NCBI RefSeq assembly: GCF_003024195.1
Contig: NZ_KZ679056.1
Location: 1 to 64,000 of the forward strand
DNA length: 64,000 nt
Source of the DNA: Streptomyces dioscori
GTDB lineage: Bacteria > Actinomycetota > Actinomycetes > Streptomycetales > Streptomycetaceae
Direction of reading: 5' to 3'
The stretch's first letter is position 1; every line of letters starts with the position of its first letter. Position numbers and translations under genes: made by a program. The notes beneath the pieces are model-generated. The model ran no database searches and was not told the DNA's origin. It worked only from the letters and a program-made list of their open reading frames with translations. Of the stretch, positions 44,974-52,765 are shown piece by piece.

Positions 44974-45624
44974 ATGCCCTTCCGTGAGATCAACTCGAAG
45001 ATGATCGAGGCCACCGTCGCACCGGGCCAGAAGCTGTTCAGCCAGCGCGGCGCGATGCTCGCCTACAAGGGCGAGGTCTCCTTCACCCCGAACCTGCAGA
45101 GCGGCCAGGGCGGGGTCATGTCGATGATCGGCCGCCGGGCCGCCGGCGAAGCGGCGCCCCTGATGACCGTGGAGGGCTCCGGCACGGTCCTGTTCGGGCA
45201 CGGCGGCCACCACATCCAGGTGATCGGCCTCACCGGCGACACCCTGTACGTGGAGGCGGACCGGCTCCTGGCCTTCGACGGCACCCTGACGCAGGGCACG
45301 ATGTTCATGGGCTCGCAGGGCGGCGTCATGGGCATGGTGCGCGGCCAGGTGACGGGCCAGGGCCTGTTCACCACGACCCTCAAGGGCCACGGTTCGGTCG
45401 CCGTCATGGCGCACGGCGGGGTCATCGAGGTCCCCATCAGCCCGCAGCGCCCGGTGCACGTCGACCCGCAGGCGTACGTCGCCCATCACGGGGACGTCCG
45501 CAACAAACTGTCCAGCGCGCTCGGTCTGCGCGATCTGGTCGGCCGCGGTTCGGGCGAGGCCTTCCAGCTGGAGCTGAGCGGCAGTGGCGCGGTGTACGTG
45601 CAGGCGTCGGAGGAGAAGCTGTGA
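44974..45624 (+). CDS. AIM24-family protein, gene 2 of 3
   Basis: 216 aa from ATG 44974, with gggag upstream and one base after the previous stop. Shares the AIM24 pattern: GQKLFSQRGAMLAYKGEVSF, GSGTVLFGHGGHHIQVIGLTGDTLYVEADRLLAF and FQLELSGSGAVYVQASEEKL. Gly-rich loops (GSQGGVMGMVRGQVTGQG) replace the corresponding part of gene 1. Stop overlaps the third gene (GTGA). Cytoplasmic or peripheral; no signal peptide. Confidence 0.9.
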   Translation: MPFREINSKMIEATVAPGQKLFSQRGAMLAYKGEVSFTPNLQSGQGGVMSMIGRRAAGEAAPLMTVEGSGTVLFGHGGHHIQVIGLTGDTLYVEADRLLAFDGTLTQGTMFMGSQGGVMGMVRGQVTGQGLFTTTLKGHGSVAVMAHGGVIEVPISPQRPVHVDPQAYVAHHGDVRNKLSSALGLRDLVGRGSGEAFQLELSGSGAVYVQASEEKL

Positions 45625-46418
45625 CCACCTACCCGGGCACGGGCCCCGTGATCCACGACCCGGCGACGCTGCCGGTCGACGACAACGTGAACGCGTACAC
45701 CTTCTGCGTGGAGCTCAAGGGGAGTGAGTGGTTCCTGCAGAAGGGCAAGATGATCGCCTACTACGGCTCGATGGAGTTCAACGGCATCGGGCACGGCCGC
45801 CTCGACCGCCTCGTGCGAACGTCTTTTCATTCGCCGTTGCACGCGAGCGACTGGGTGGTGGCGTCCGGCTCGGGCAAGATGCTGCTCGCCGACCGGGCCT
45901 TCGACGTGAATTCCTTCGACCTGGAGGAGGGCAACCTGACCATTCGCTCGGGCAACCTCCTCGCTTTTCAGCCAAGTCTCGCGCTCAAGCAGTCGATCGT
46001 GCCGGGCTTCCTGACACTCATCGGAACGGGCAAGTTCGTCGCCGCTTCGAACGGCCCCGTGGTGTTCATGGAACCCCCCATCCGGGTCGACCCGCAGGCC
46101 CTCGTCGGCTGGGCCGACTGCCCCTCGCCCTGCCATCACTACGACCACGGCTACATGACGGGCCTGATGGGCGGTCTACGTGCGATGACGGGCATCGGCG
46201 GGGCCTCCGGCGAGGAGCACCAGTTCGAGTTCGTGGGGGCCGGCACGGTGCTGCTGCAGTCCAGCGAGGCACTGATGGCGGAGCAGGCGGCGGGGGCGGT
46301 GCCGAACGAGCCGGGAGTACCCGGCGGCGGCGGGGTGCCAGGTCACCAGGGACAGCAAGGCGGCGCACCGCGTCTTCCCGGACAGCTGGGGGACCTCCAG
46401 CGTCGCTTCGGGCTGTGA
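45621..46418 (+). CDS. AIM24-family protein, gene 3 of 3, with His/Cys cluster and Gly/Gln tail
   Basis: 265 aa from GTG 45621. AIM24 core: FLQKGKMIAYYGSMEFNGIG, GSGKMLLADRAFDVNSFDLEEGNLTIRSGNLLAF and QFEFVGAGTVLLQSSEALM. It differs from its two neighbours by a Cys/His cluster (Cys167, Cys171, His172, His173, His176 in ADCPSPCHHYDHGYM), a plausible metal site, and by a ~45-residue Pro/Gly/Gln-rich tail ending LGDLQRRFGL. Last gene of the three-gene operon. Function unknown. Confidence 0.9.
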   Translation: MTTYPGTGPVIHDPATLPVDDNVNAYTFCVELKGSEWFLQKGKMIAYYGSMEFNGIGHGRLDRLVRTSFHSPLHASDWVVASGSGKMLLADRAFDVNSFDLEEGNLTIRSGNLLAFQPSLALKQSIVPGFLTLIGTGKFVAASNGPVVFMEPPIRVDPQALVGWADCPSPCHHYDHGYMTGLMGGLRAMTGIGGASGEEHQFEFVGAGTVLLQSSEALMAEQAAGAVPNEPGVPGGGGVPGHQGQQGGAPRLPGQLGDLQRRFGL

Positions 46419-46433
46419 GCGGTAGTCTGCAGA

Positions 46434-46465
46434 GTGTGACGTCGAACGTGTGCACGTCGTCACAC
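46434..46465. promoter_or_regulatory. Inverted repeat upstream of the MarR gene
   Basis: gtgtgacg (46434-46441) pairs with cgtcacac (46458-46465), with an additional inner pair acgtg/cacgt. 45-75 bp before the MarR start; candidate autoregulatory operator. A -10-like TAGACT lies at 46499-46504. Confidence 0.5.
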
Positions 46466-46510
46466 CACCCTCACTAGTTCGCCTTTCAACCTTTTAGGTA
46501 GACTTGATTC

Positions 46511-46987
46511 ATGGAGACCGAGACGGCCACCCGCTGGCTGACCGATGCGGAGCAGTGCGCATGGCGCACCCACCTGGAGGTCAACAGGCTGTTGACGTAT
46601 CAGCTCGAAAGGGACCTCCAGCCGTTCGGCCTGACGATGAACGACTACGAGATCCTGGTGAACCTCTCGGAGTCCGAGGGCGTACGGATGCGGATGAGTG
46701 ACCTCGCGTCCGCCACCCTCCAGTCCAAGAGCCGCCTCTCGCACCAGATCACCCGCATGGAGAACGCGGACCTGGTCCGGCGCGAGAACTGCGAGTCCGA
46801 CCGCCGCGGGCTGTTCGCGGTGCTCACGGACCACGGCATGGAGACGATGCAGAAGGTCGCGCCCCATCACGTGGGTTCCGTGCGCCGCCACTTCATCGAC
46901 CTCCTCTCCCCGGAGGCCCTGGAAGAACTCCACAAATCCCTGACCCCCATCGCAGAACACCTCCGCACCCAACGAGGCCGCCCCTGA
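46511..46987 (+). CDS. MarR-family transcriptional regulator
   Basis: 158 aa. MarR winged helix: LTMNDYEILVNLSESEGVRMRMSDLASATLQSKSRLSHQITRMENADLV, wing SDRRGLFAVLTDHG. The ATG is 7 nt after a -10-like TAGACT, so the mRNA may be nearly leaderless. Lies 92 bp downstream of the AIM24 operon in the same orientation, with an inverted repeat before it. Ligand and targets unknown. Confidence 0.9.
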   Translation: METETATRWLTDAEQCAWRTHLEVNRLLTYQLERDLQPFGLTMNDYEILVNLSESEGVRMRMSDLASATLQSKSRLSHQITRMENADLVRRENCESDRRGLFAVLTDHGMETMQKVAPHHVGSVRRHFIDLLSPEALEELHKSLTPIAEHLRTQRGRP

Positions 46988-47004
46988 CACCCGGCCCTCC
47001 CTCG

Positions 47005-47086
47005 GGGGGCGCGGGGAACGGCGCAATCTTTTAGGGGCGCGGGGAACGGCGCAGTCTTTTGCTTTTAGGGGCGCGGGGAACTGCGC
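47005..47086. repeat. Three tandem GC-repeat copies
   Basis: Cores at 47005-47024, 47033-47052 and 47067-47086, all in one orientation, between the convergent MarR and sensor-kinase genes; the last is followed by the usual ccagcccccaccgggccgc flank. Possible transcription barrier. Confidence 0.8.
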
Positions 47087-47139
47087 GACCAGCCCCCACC
47101 GGGCCGCAGGTTCCCCACCCACCGTGCTTCAGCAGGCCG

Positions 47140-48594
47140 CTAGGCCACAGGCAGGCGGAGCTCGAACAGAGCTCCGCCTGCCGAAGCCCCCCGCACGGTG
47201 AGCGCACCCCCATGCCGCACAGCCACGTCCCGAGCGATGGCAAGCCCCAACCCGGCCCCGCCGTCATCCCGGGCCCGGGCCTCATCGAGCCGCACGAACC
47301 GCTCGAAAACCCGCTCGCGCTCGGCGACAGGCACCCCCGCCCCGTCGTCGGCGACCTCAAGAAGCACCCACTCCCCCACCCGCCGCACGCCCACCGAGAC
47401 CGACGTCCGGGTGTGCCGCTGCGCGTTGTCGAGCAGATTGCCGAGCACCCGCGCCAGCTGCCCGCGGGACCCGCTCACGTGCAGGGAGTCCACGGTGTCC
47501 GCGGTCACGGTCACGGCGACCCGGTCCCCGACCCGCTGCCCCGCCTCCGCACGGACGAGTGCCACCAGATCGAACCGCGCGTCCGCCGGCCGCTCCCCCG
47601 CGTCGAGACGGGCGAGCAGCAGCAGATCGGCGGCGAGCCGCTGCAGCCGTACGGTGTCCTCGACGGCCCCGTCGACGTCGAGCAGTTCCGGATGCGCGGC
47701 GCCCACTTCCAGCTGGGTGCGCAGTGAGGCGATGGGGCTGCGCAGCTCGTGGGAGGCGTCGGCGACGAACCGGCGCTGCCGTTCCACGGACTGTTCCAGG
47801 GCGGCGAGCGTCTCGTTGGTCGTCCGGGCGAGCCGTGCGACCTCGTCGTGGGTGTCCGGCACCGGAACCCGCCGGGTGAGGTCCTCGGAGGCGGTGATCG
47901 CGGCCATCTCGCCGCGGATGTCCTCGACGGGGCGCAGCGCCCGCCGGGTGACGAGCCAGGTCACCAGGGCCACCACGGCCAGCAGCAGCGGGAAGCCGAT
48001 GAGCATGACGGTCAGCGCCGTGCTGACGGCCTCCTGTTCGGCGGTCAGCGGCGCACCGGCGTGGACGGTGAGCGTGCCCTTGCCGTCCACTTCCACCGGC
48101 ACGGCGGCGAACCGGTAGTCCGCGGTGTCGCCGTCGATGGTCGCGGAGCCGTCGCTGAAGGAGGCCTCGCCGAGTTCACCGGCCTCGTGCGGATCGTCGT
48201 CACTGCCGCTGTCGCTGTCGCTGCTCCCGCCGTCGTCATCGTCGTCGTCGCCATCGGCGTTCACGGCCCCGGGGGCCTGCGGCTTGACCCGGTCGACGCC
48301 CGTGCCGCTGATCCGCTCCAGGTCCTCGGTGACGGCGACGAGCTTCCCCGCCTCGTCCACGACCTGGACCGGCTGGTCGTCGTTGTCCAGCGAGAGGTTG
48401 CCGTAGGGCTGCCCGGCCGCGATGTCGGTGGCGACCTTCTGGGCGGCCCGTTCCGCCTCCGTACCGGCCTGTTCGCTCAGGTTGGTCCACAGCGACAGCA
48501 GGACGGCGGCACCGGCCGCGGCGAGCGCGACGGCCACCACGACGCTCGCGGCGAGGGTGGCCCTGGCCCGTACGGATCCGAGGACGCGTTTCAT
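47140..48594 (-). CDS. OmpR-class sensor histidine kinase with Asp-rich sensor loop (CutS-like)
   Basis: 484 aa from ATG 48594, overlapping the regulator stop (ATGA). TM1 about 12-36, extracytoplasmic region about 37-190, TM2 about 192-215, HAMP, H-box RRFVADASHELRSPIASLRTQ (His282), GNLLDNAQRH, DDGAGVPVAERERVFERF and GLGLAIARDVA. The extracytoplasmic part contains an extreme acidic run (residues 114-135, mostly Asp/Ser) that could bind divalent cations. The divergent PepSY protein has similar acidic runs. Resembles the CutRS class by arrangement; I cannot verify orthology. Confidence 0.9.
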   Translation of the reverse strand: MKRVLGSVRARATLAASVVVAVALAAAGAAVLLSLWTNLSEQAGTEAERAAQKVATDIAAGQPYGNLSLDNDDQPVQVVDEAGKLVAVTEDLERISGTGVDRVKPQAPGAVNADGDDDDDDGGSSDSDSGSDDDPHEAGELGEASFSDGSATIDGDTADYRFAAVPVEVDGKGTLTVHAGAPLTAEQEAVSTALTVMLIGFPLLLAVVALVTWLVTRRALRPVEDIRGEMAAITASEDLTRRVPVPDTHDEVARLARTTNETLAALEQSVERQRRFVADASHELRSPIASLRTQLEVGAAHPELLDVDGAVEDTVRLQRLAADLLLLARLDAGERPADARFDLVALVRAEAGQRVGDRVAVTVTADTVDSLHVSGSRGQLARVLGNLLDNAQRHTRTSVSVGVRRVGEWVLLEVADDGAGVPVAERERVFERFVRLDEARARDDGGAGLGLAIARDVAVRHGGALTVRGASAGGALFELRLPVA

Positions 48595-49256
48595 CGCGAC
48601 TCCAGGCGGTAACCGGCGCCGCGTACGGTCCGGATCAGCGTGGCCCCCAGCTTGCGGCGCAGTGTGCTGATGTAGACCTCGACGATGTTGGGGTCCCCGT
48701 CGTACGCGAAGTCCCAGACGTGTTCGAGGATCTCCGCCTTGGACACCACCTCGCCCGCCCGCACGACGAGTTGTTCGAGGACCGAGAACTCCTTGGTGGT
48801 GAGGGTGATCTCGTCCTCGCCGAGGTGGACGCGCCGGGCGGCGGTGTCGACCTTGAGGTCGCCGAGCACATGCACGGGCGACGCGCCGCCCGAGGGCCCG
48901 CGCCGGCGCAGCAGCGCCTTCACCCGGGCCACCAGGACGACGTACGAGAACGGCTTGGTGAGGTAGTCGTCGGCGCCGGTGTCCAGGCCCTCCGCCTCGT
49001 CGTACTCGCCGTCCTTGGCGGTGAGCATCAGGATCGGCACGTCGTGCCCGGCGGAGCGCAGGGCGCCGCACACCCGGTAGCCGTTCATCCCGGGCAGCAT
49101 GATGTCGAGGATGACGAGGTCGTACGAGCCCTCGCCGGCCATGTGCAGTCCTTCCAGGCCGTCGTGGACCACGTCGACGGCGTACCCCTCGGCCGTCAGT
49201 CCCTTGGCGAGCGACAGGGCGAGCCGCTTCTCATCCTCCACGATCAACAGGCGCAT
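48591..49256 (-). CDS. OmpR-family response regulator (CutR-like)
   Basis: 221 aa. Receiver with IVEDE, phospho-acceptor Asp51 in LVILDIMLPGMNGY and switch Lys in DYLTKPFSY. C-terminal winged helix with EITLTTKEFSVLEQLVVRAGEVVSKAEILEHVWD and TVRGAGYRLESR. Cognate to the overlapping kinase. Divergent from the PepSY gene across 144 bp containing TTCAG direct repeats, the probable binding site. Confidence 0.93.
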   Translation of the reverse strand: MRLLIVEDEKRLALSLAKGLTAEGYAVDVVHDGLEGLHMAGEGSYDLVILDIMLPGMNGYRVCGALRSAGHDVPILMLTAKDGEYDEAEGLDTGADDYLTKPFSYVVLVARVKALLRRRGPSGGASPVHVLGDLKVDTAARRVHLGEDEITLTTKEFSVLEQLVVRAGEVVSKAEILEHVWDFAYDGDPNIVEVYISTLRRKLGATLIRTVRGAGYRLESR

Positions 49257-49278
49257 GCGTAAAGAGTCGCAAACCGAA

Positions 49279-49316
49279 CCTGAAGAAGCCTTCAGGGTGC
49301 TTCAGCTCCGCTTCAG
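49279..49316. promoter_or_regulatory. TTCAG direct repeats and inverted repeat between regulator and PepSY gene
   Basis: TTCAG at 49291, 49301 and 49312 (10-11 bp spacing, as for OmpR-type regulators), plus cctgaag-aagc-cttcagg (49279-49296). Likely operator for the response regulator controlling both divergent genes. Confidence 0.6.
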
Positions 49317-49400
49317 CGTCGGTCGTCCAGATTGGGACACGTCGAAACGCACCGAAGACGCTCGACCCCGGTCGAAGCCGATGATCTCGGAGGAATCCCC

Positions 49401-50126
49401 ATGAAGCGCAACATCGTCATCGCCACCGTCGCCGCCGCCGCTCTGGTCGGAGGCGGCACGGCGACGGCCCTCGCCGTCACGGGTGACGGGGACGCGCCGA
49501 CCAAGCAGTCCAGCGTGCGGGCCGCGGACGACGACCGCAACGACCGCGACGACCGCGACGACTCCGCCGACGACGACCGTGACGACCGCGCCGACGACAA
49601 GGCCGACCGGGCCGAGGACGCGGCCGACGCGAAGGCGGCGAAGGTCACCGCGGCCGACGCGATCGCGACGGCGCTGAAGAGCGTGCAGGGTACGGCCGTC
49701 TCGGCCGACCTGGACGACGAGGGCAGCAGCCTGGTGTGGGACGTGGACGTGCTGTCCTCGGGCGGCGCCTGGCACAGCGTCCGGATCGACCCGGGCACCG
49801 GCAAGGTCCTCGGCTCGCACACCGAGCAGGAGGACGCCGACGACACGGCGGAGGCCCGGGCCGCGCTGAAGGGGTCGTCCGTCACCGCCGAGGAGGCCGC
49901 GAAGGCCGCCGCCGCGAAGGGCACGGTCACCTCCGTCGAGCTCGACGACGACGGCCGTACCAACGCCTGGGACGTCGACACGACCGCCGCGAACGGCGCC
50001 GAGAAGGAGTGGAAGGTCGACCTGAAGTCCGCAGCGGTCACCGCGGACACCTCGTCCGACGACAACTCCTCCGACCACGACGACAACGACGACAACGACT
50101 CGGACGACGACGGCTCCGACGACTGA
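49401..50126 (+). CDS. PepSY-domain exported protein with acidic tails
   Basis: 241 aa from ATG 49401, with cggagga upstream. Signal peptide or anchor (NIVIATVAAAALVGGGTATALA), an Asp/Arg-rich segment (DDDRNDRDDRDDSADDDRDD), two PepSY repeats (VTAADAIATALKSVQGTAVSADL... and VTAEEAAKAAAAKGTVTSVEL..., each with a WDVDV/WKVDL strand) and an Asp/Ser/Asn-rich C-terminal tail. PepSY domains often modulate proteases or sense envelope state. It is divergent from the two-component genes and probably under their control. The matching acidity of kinase loop and PepSY suggests cation or charge sensing. Confidence 0.88.
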   Translation: MKRNIVIATVAAAALVGGGTATALAVTGDGDAPTKQSSVRAADDDRNDRDDRDDSADDDRDDRADDKADRAEDAADAKAAKVTAADAIATALKSVQGTAVSADLDDEGSSLVWDVDVLSSGGAWHSVRIDPGTGKVLGSHTEQEDADDTAEARAALKGSSVTAEEAAKAAAAKGTVTSVELDDDGRTNAWDVDTTAANGAEKEWKVDLKSAAVTADTSSDDNSSDHDDNDDNDSDDDGSDD

Positions 50127-50128
50127 CA

Positions 50129-51376
50129 TCACTTGACGAGTTCGGCGGCCTCCCCGGCCTGTGTGTCCGGGGAGGCCGCCTTGTCGTGCCCGCCGTGCCC
50201 GCCGTGCCACGGGGCGAGCACTGTGACCAGGGCCATCGCGCCCGAGACCGCGAAGCACGCCGCCAGGGGCAGCCGGCCGACCAGCAGGCCGACGGTCGCG
50301 GCCCCGGCCGAGGAACCCGCGTTCACGGCGGTGTTCACCCAGGTCCCGGCCCGGACCCGGGCGCCGGGCGGGGCGCTCTCGTCGGCGAGGAGGTACGCCG
50401 TGGTGAGGGCCGGAGCGACGAACAGGCCCGCCACCGCCACAGCGGCGGAGAGCGTCACGAGCCCCGGGGCGAGACCCGCCGCGCCCAGCGCGAGGGCGAG
50501 CCCGACCGCCAGCAGCGGGAGCCGCAGCCGGGCCGGCACACGCCAGTCGACGGCACCGTTCAGGAGCCCGCCCACCGCGCTGCCCGCGGACAGCGCGGCC
50601 AGCACCCAGGCGACGGTGTGCTCGCCGTGGTGCCCCTGCTCGGCGAAGGCCAGCACCAGCAGATCGACGGCGCCGAGCGCGAGCCCCACCCCCGCGGCCG
50701 CGAGAACCGGCTGTACGAGCCCGCGCCCGAGGCGGGTCCGCTTCCCGGCGGGGGCAGCGTGCACGGTGACGCCCTTGACCACGGGGGACGTGACGAAGGC
50801 CGCTGTGCCCAGCCCGACCAGCAGCGCGCTCAGGGCGACCGCGGCGGCCGGGGGCGCGAAGCCCACCACCAGTCCCACGAGCAGGGGGCCCGAGACGAAC
50901 AGCAGTTCCTCGGCGACCCCGTCCAGGCTGTAGGCGCGCTGCAACAGCCGCCGGTCCGTGACGAGTTCGCCCCACACGGCACGCATGGTGGGACCGAGCG
51001 GCGGGGTGCACGCGCCCGCGGCGACGGCCACCGCGGCCAGGAGCGGGACCGGGGCTCCCGGGCGCCAGCTCACCGCCGCCAGGGTGCCCAGCAGGGCGGC
51101 GTACAGCGAGGCCATCGGGACCAGGGCGCGGCGCGGGCCGTACCGGTCGACGAGGGACGCCCGCGCGGGCGACAGGAACACGCTCGCGGCGCCGAAGAGC
51201 GCCACGACGATGCCGGCGGCGGCGTACGAGCCGGTGGCGTCGCTCACCGCCAGCATCACGGCGAGGGCGACCATGCCGTAGGAGAGCCGGGCCACGAGGG
51301 CGGCGGTGAAGGTGCGGGGGGTGTGGGGCGTGCGGAGTACCGCGGCGTAGGTGGGCCGCGTCGTGGGCGCAGTCAT
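50129..51376 (-). CDS. MFS transporter
   Basis: 415 aa from ATG 51376. Twelve predicted helices; the loop-2 motif is SLVDRYGPRRALVPM and the central loop is short and basic (APAGKRTRLGR). The C-terminus has a His/Gly run, WHGGHGGHDKAA. Convergent with the PepSY gene, with only 2 bp between stops. Substrate unknown. A tiny ORF (51431-51478) may be its leader. Confidence 0.85.
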   Translation of the reverse strand: MTAPTTRPTYAAVLRTPHTPRTFTAALVARLSYGMVALAVMLAVSDATGSYAAAGIVVALFGAASVFLSPARASLVDRYGPRRALVPMASLYAALLGTLAAVSWRPGAPVPLLAAVAVAAGACTPPLGPTMRAVWGELVTDRRLLQRAYSLDGVAEELLFVSGPLLVGLVVGFAPPAAAVALSALLVGLGTAAFVTSPVVKGVTVHAAPAGKRTRLGRGLVQPVLAAAGVGLALGAVDLLVLAFAEQGHHGEHTVAWVLAALSAGSAVGGLLNGAVDWRVPARLRLPLLAVGLALALGAAGLAPGLVTLSAAVAVAGLFVAPALTTAYLLADESAPPGARVRAGTWVNTAVNAGSSAGAATVGLLVGRLPLAACFAVSGAMALVTVLAPWHGGHGGHDKAASPDTQAGEAAELVK

Positions 51377-51430
51377 GGGGGTGTTCCTCGGGGAGGGGGC
51401 GCCTGTGGGGTGCCCTGGCTTCGGGGTCGC

Positions 51431-51478
51431 CTAGGAGCCGCGGGGGCTGCGCGAGTGGCGCTGCCAGGCGCGGGTCAT
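51431..51478 (-). CDS. Possible 15-aa leader peptide before the MFS gene
   Basis: ATG 51478 opens MTRAWQRHSRSPRGS, Arg/Ser-rich, ending 54 bp upstream of the MFS start on the same strand. No ribosome site; TTGACC (51512-51517) and a -10-like catagg lie 19 bp apart just upstream, so it would be close to leaderless. Could be an attenuation peptide of an efflux gene, or chance. Confidence 0.28.
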   Translation of the reverse strand: MTRAWQRHSRSPRGS

Positions 51479-51552
51479 GGGCGGGCCCTATGCCATGAGG
51501 AGGAACACGGGGGTCAAGCTAGCAGGGCGCCGGGTGTGCCGACAGGTGTTTC

Positions 51553-51737
51553 CTCGCCCCCGCCGCCCCTTCCCGTTCCCGTCCACGCATGGGGGCTGCG
51601 CCCCCTCGCCCCCCTTTGTCCTCAAACGCCGGACGGGCTGAAAGGTGCCTTTCAGCCCGTCCGGCGTTTGAGGACCGGGGGTTCGGGGGCAGCGCCCCCG
51701 AGTCGTTGACGGGAAGGGTAGGGGCGGCGGGGGCGAG
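51553..51737. repeat. Nested palindromic element, copy 2
   Basis: 185-bp palindrome with perfect 27-nt inner arms (51619-51645 and 51648-51674) around a 2-nt loop and outer arms matching those of copy 1. Its reverse complement aligns with 4221-4417 over most of its length, with differences mainly next to the inner arms. It lies 11 bp past the meaB end and upstream of the MFS gene, so it can terminate meaB. The flanking 51377-51552 holds only the possible leader ORF. Confidence 0.85.
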
Positions 51738-51747
51738 AGAAGTCCGG

Positions 51748-52704
51748 TCAGGACCCCGTCAGGTCGTGGATCAGTGAGTCCGCCGCGCCGTACGGGTCCA
51801 GGTCGCCCGACACGATCCGGTCCGCGAGCGCGCTCAGGCGCCGGTCTCCGTGGAGCGAACCGATCCGCTCCCGCAACGCGGTGACCGCGATGGTCTCGAC
51901 CTCGCGGGACGCGCGCGCGAGCCGCCGAGCGGCAAGCTCCCCCCGCTCCTCCATCCACGCCCGGTGCTTCTCCAGCGCCTCGACGACCTCGTCGATGCCC
52001 TCCCCGCGCGCGGCCACCGTCTTGACGATGGGCGGCCGCCAGTCCCCCGGGCCTCGGGACTCGCCGAGGCCGAGCATGTGGTTCAGCTCACGGGCCGTCG
52101 CGTCGGCCCCGTCCCGGTCGGCCTTGTTGACCACGTACACGTCGCCGATCTCCAGGATTCCGGCCTTGGCCGCCTGGATGCCGTCGCCCATGCCGGGGGC
52201 GAGGAGCACCACGGACGTGTCCGCCTGGGAGGCGATCTCCACCTCGGACTGGCCGACGCCGACGGTCTCGACGAGGATCACGTCGCAGCCGGCCGCGTCG
52301 AGCACCCGGACGGCCTGGGGCGCGGCCCACGCGAGCCCGCCGAGGTGCCCGCGGGTGGCCATGGAGCGGATGTAGACGCCGGGGTCGGAGGCGTGGTCCG
52401 ACATCCGGACGCGGTCGCCGAGCAGCGCCCCGCCGGAGAACGGCGACGAGGGGTCGACGGCGAGGACGCCGACCCGCTTGCCCTGCCGCCGGTAGGCGGA
52501 GACCAGCGCGGACGTGGAGGTCGACTTGCCGACCCCCGGCGATCCGGTGAGGCCGACCACGTACGCGTTGCCCGCCAGCGGGGCCAGCGCGGCCATGACC
52601 TCGCGCAGTTGCGGGGACGCCCCCTCCACCAGGGAGATCAGCCGGGCCACGGCCCGGGGCCGGCCTTCCCTGGCCGCGGCCACCAGCGAGGGGACGTCCT
52701 GCAT
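51748..52704 (-). CDS. meaB: Methylmalonyl-CoA mutase-associated GTPase MeaB
   Basis: 318 aa from ATG 52704, with ggag five bases upstream; GTG 52719 is an in-frame alternative. G3E P-loop GTPase: GLTGSPGVGKSTSTSAL (Walker A), VETVGVGQSEVEIA, VVNKADRDGADA. It protects and reloads adenosylcobalamin mutases (methylmalonyl-CoA or isobutyryl-CoA mutase). Same strand and just after the thiolase gene; an epimerase gene lies beyond. Its client here may include IcmA. No mutase is adjacent. Confidence 0.94.
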   Translation of the reverse strand: MQDVPSLVAAAREGRPRAVARLISLVEGASPQLREVMAALAPLAGNAYVVGLTGSPGVGKSTSTSALVSAYRRQGKRVGVLAVDPSSPFSGGALLGDRVRMSDHASDPGVYIRSMATRGHLGGLAWAAPQAVRVLDAAGCDVILVETVGVGQSEVEIASQADTSVVLLAPGMGDGIQAAKAGILEIGDVYVVNKADRDGADATARELNHMLGLGESRGPGDWRPPIVKTVAARGEGIDEVVEALEKHRAWMEERGELAARRLARASREVETIAVTALRERIGSLHGDRRLSALADRIVSGDLDPYGAADSLIHDLTGS

Positions 52705-52765
52705 CACAGCTCCGTTCACTAGATCAGCCGGCGGATACGCAGGCCGGCTCCCGATTGCGTGTGCG

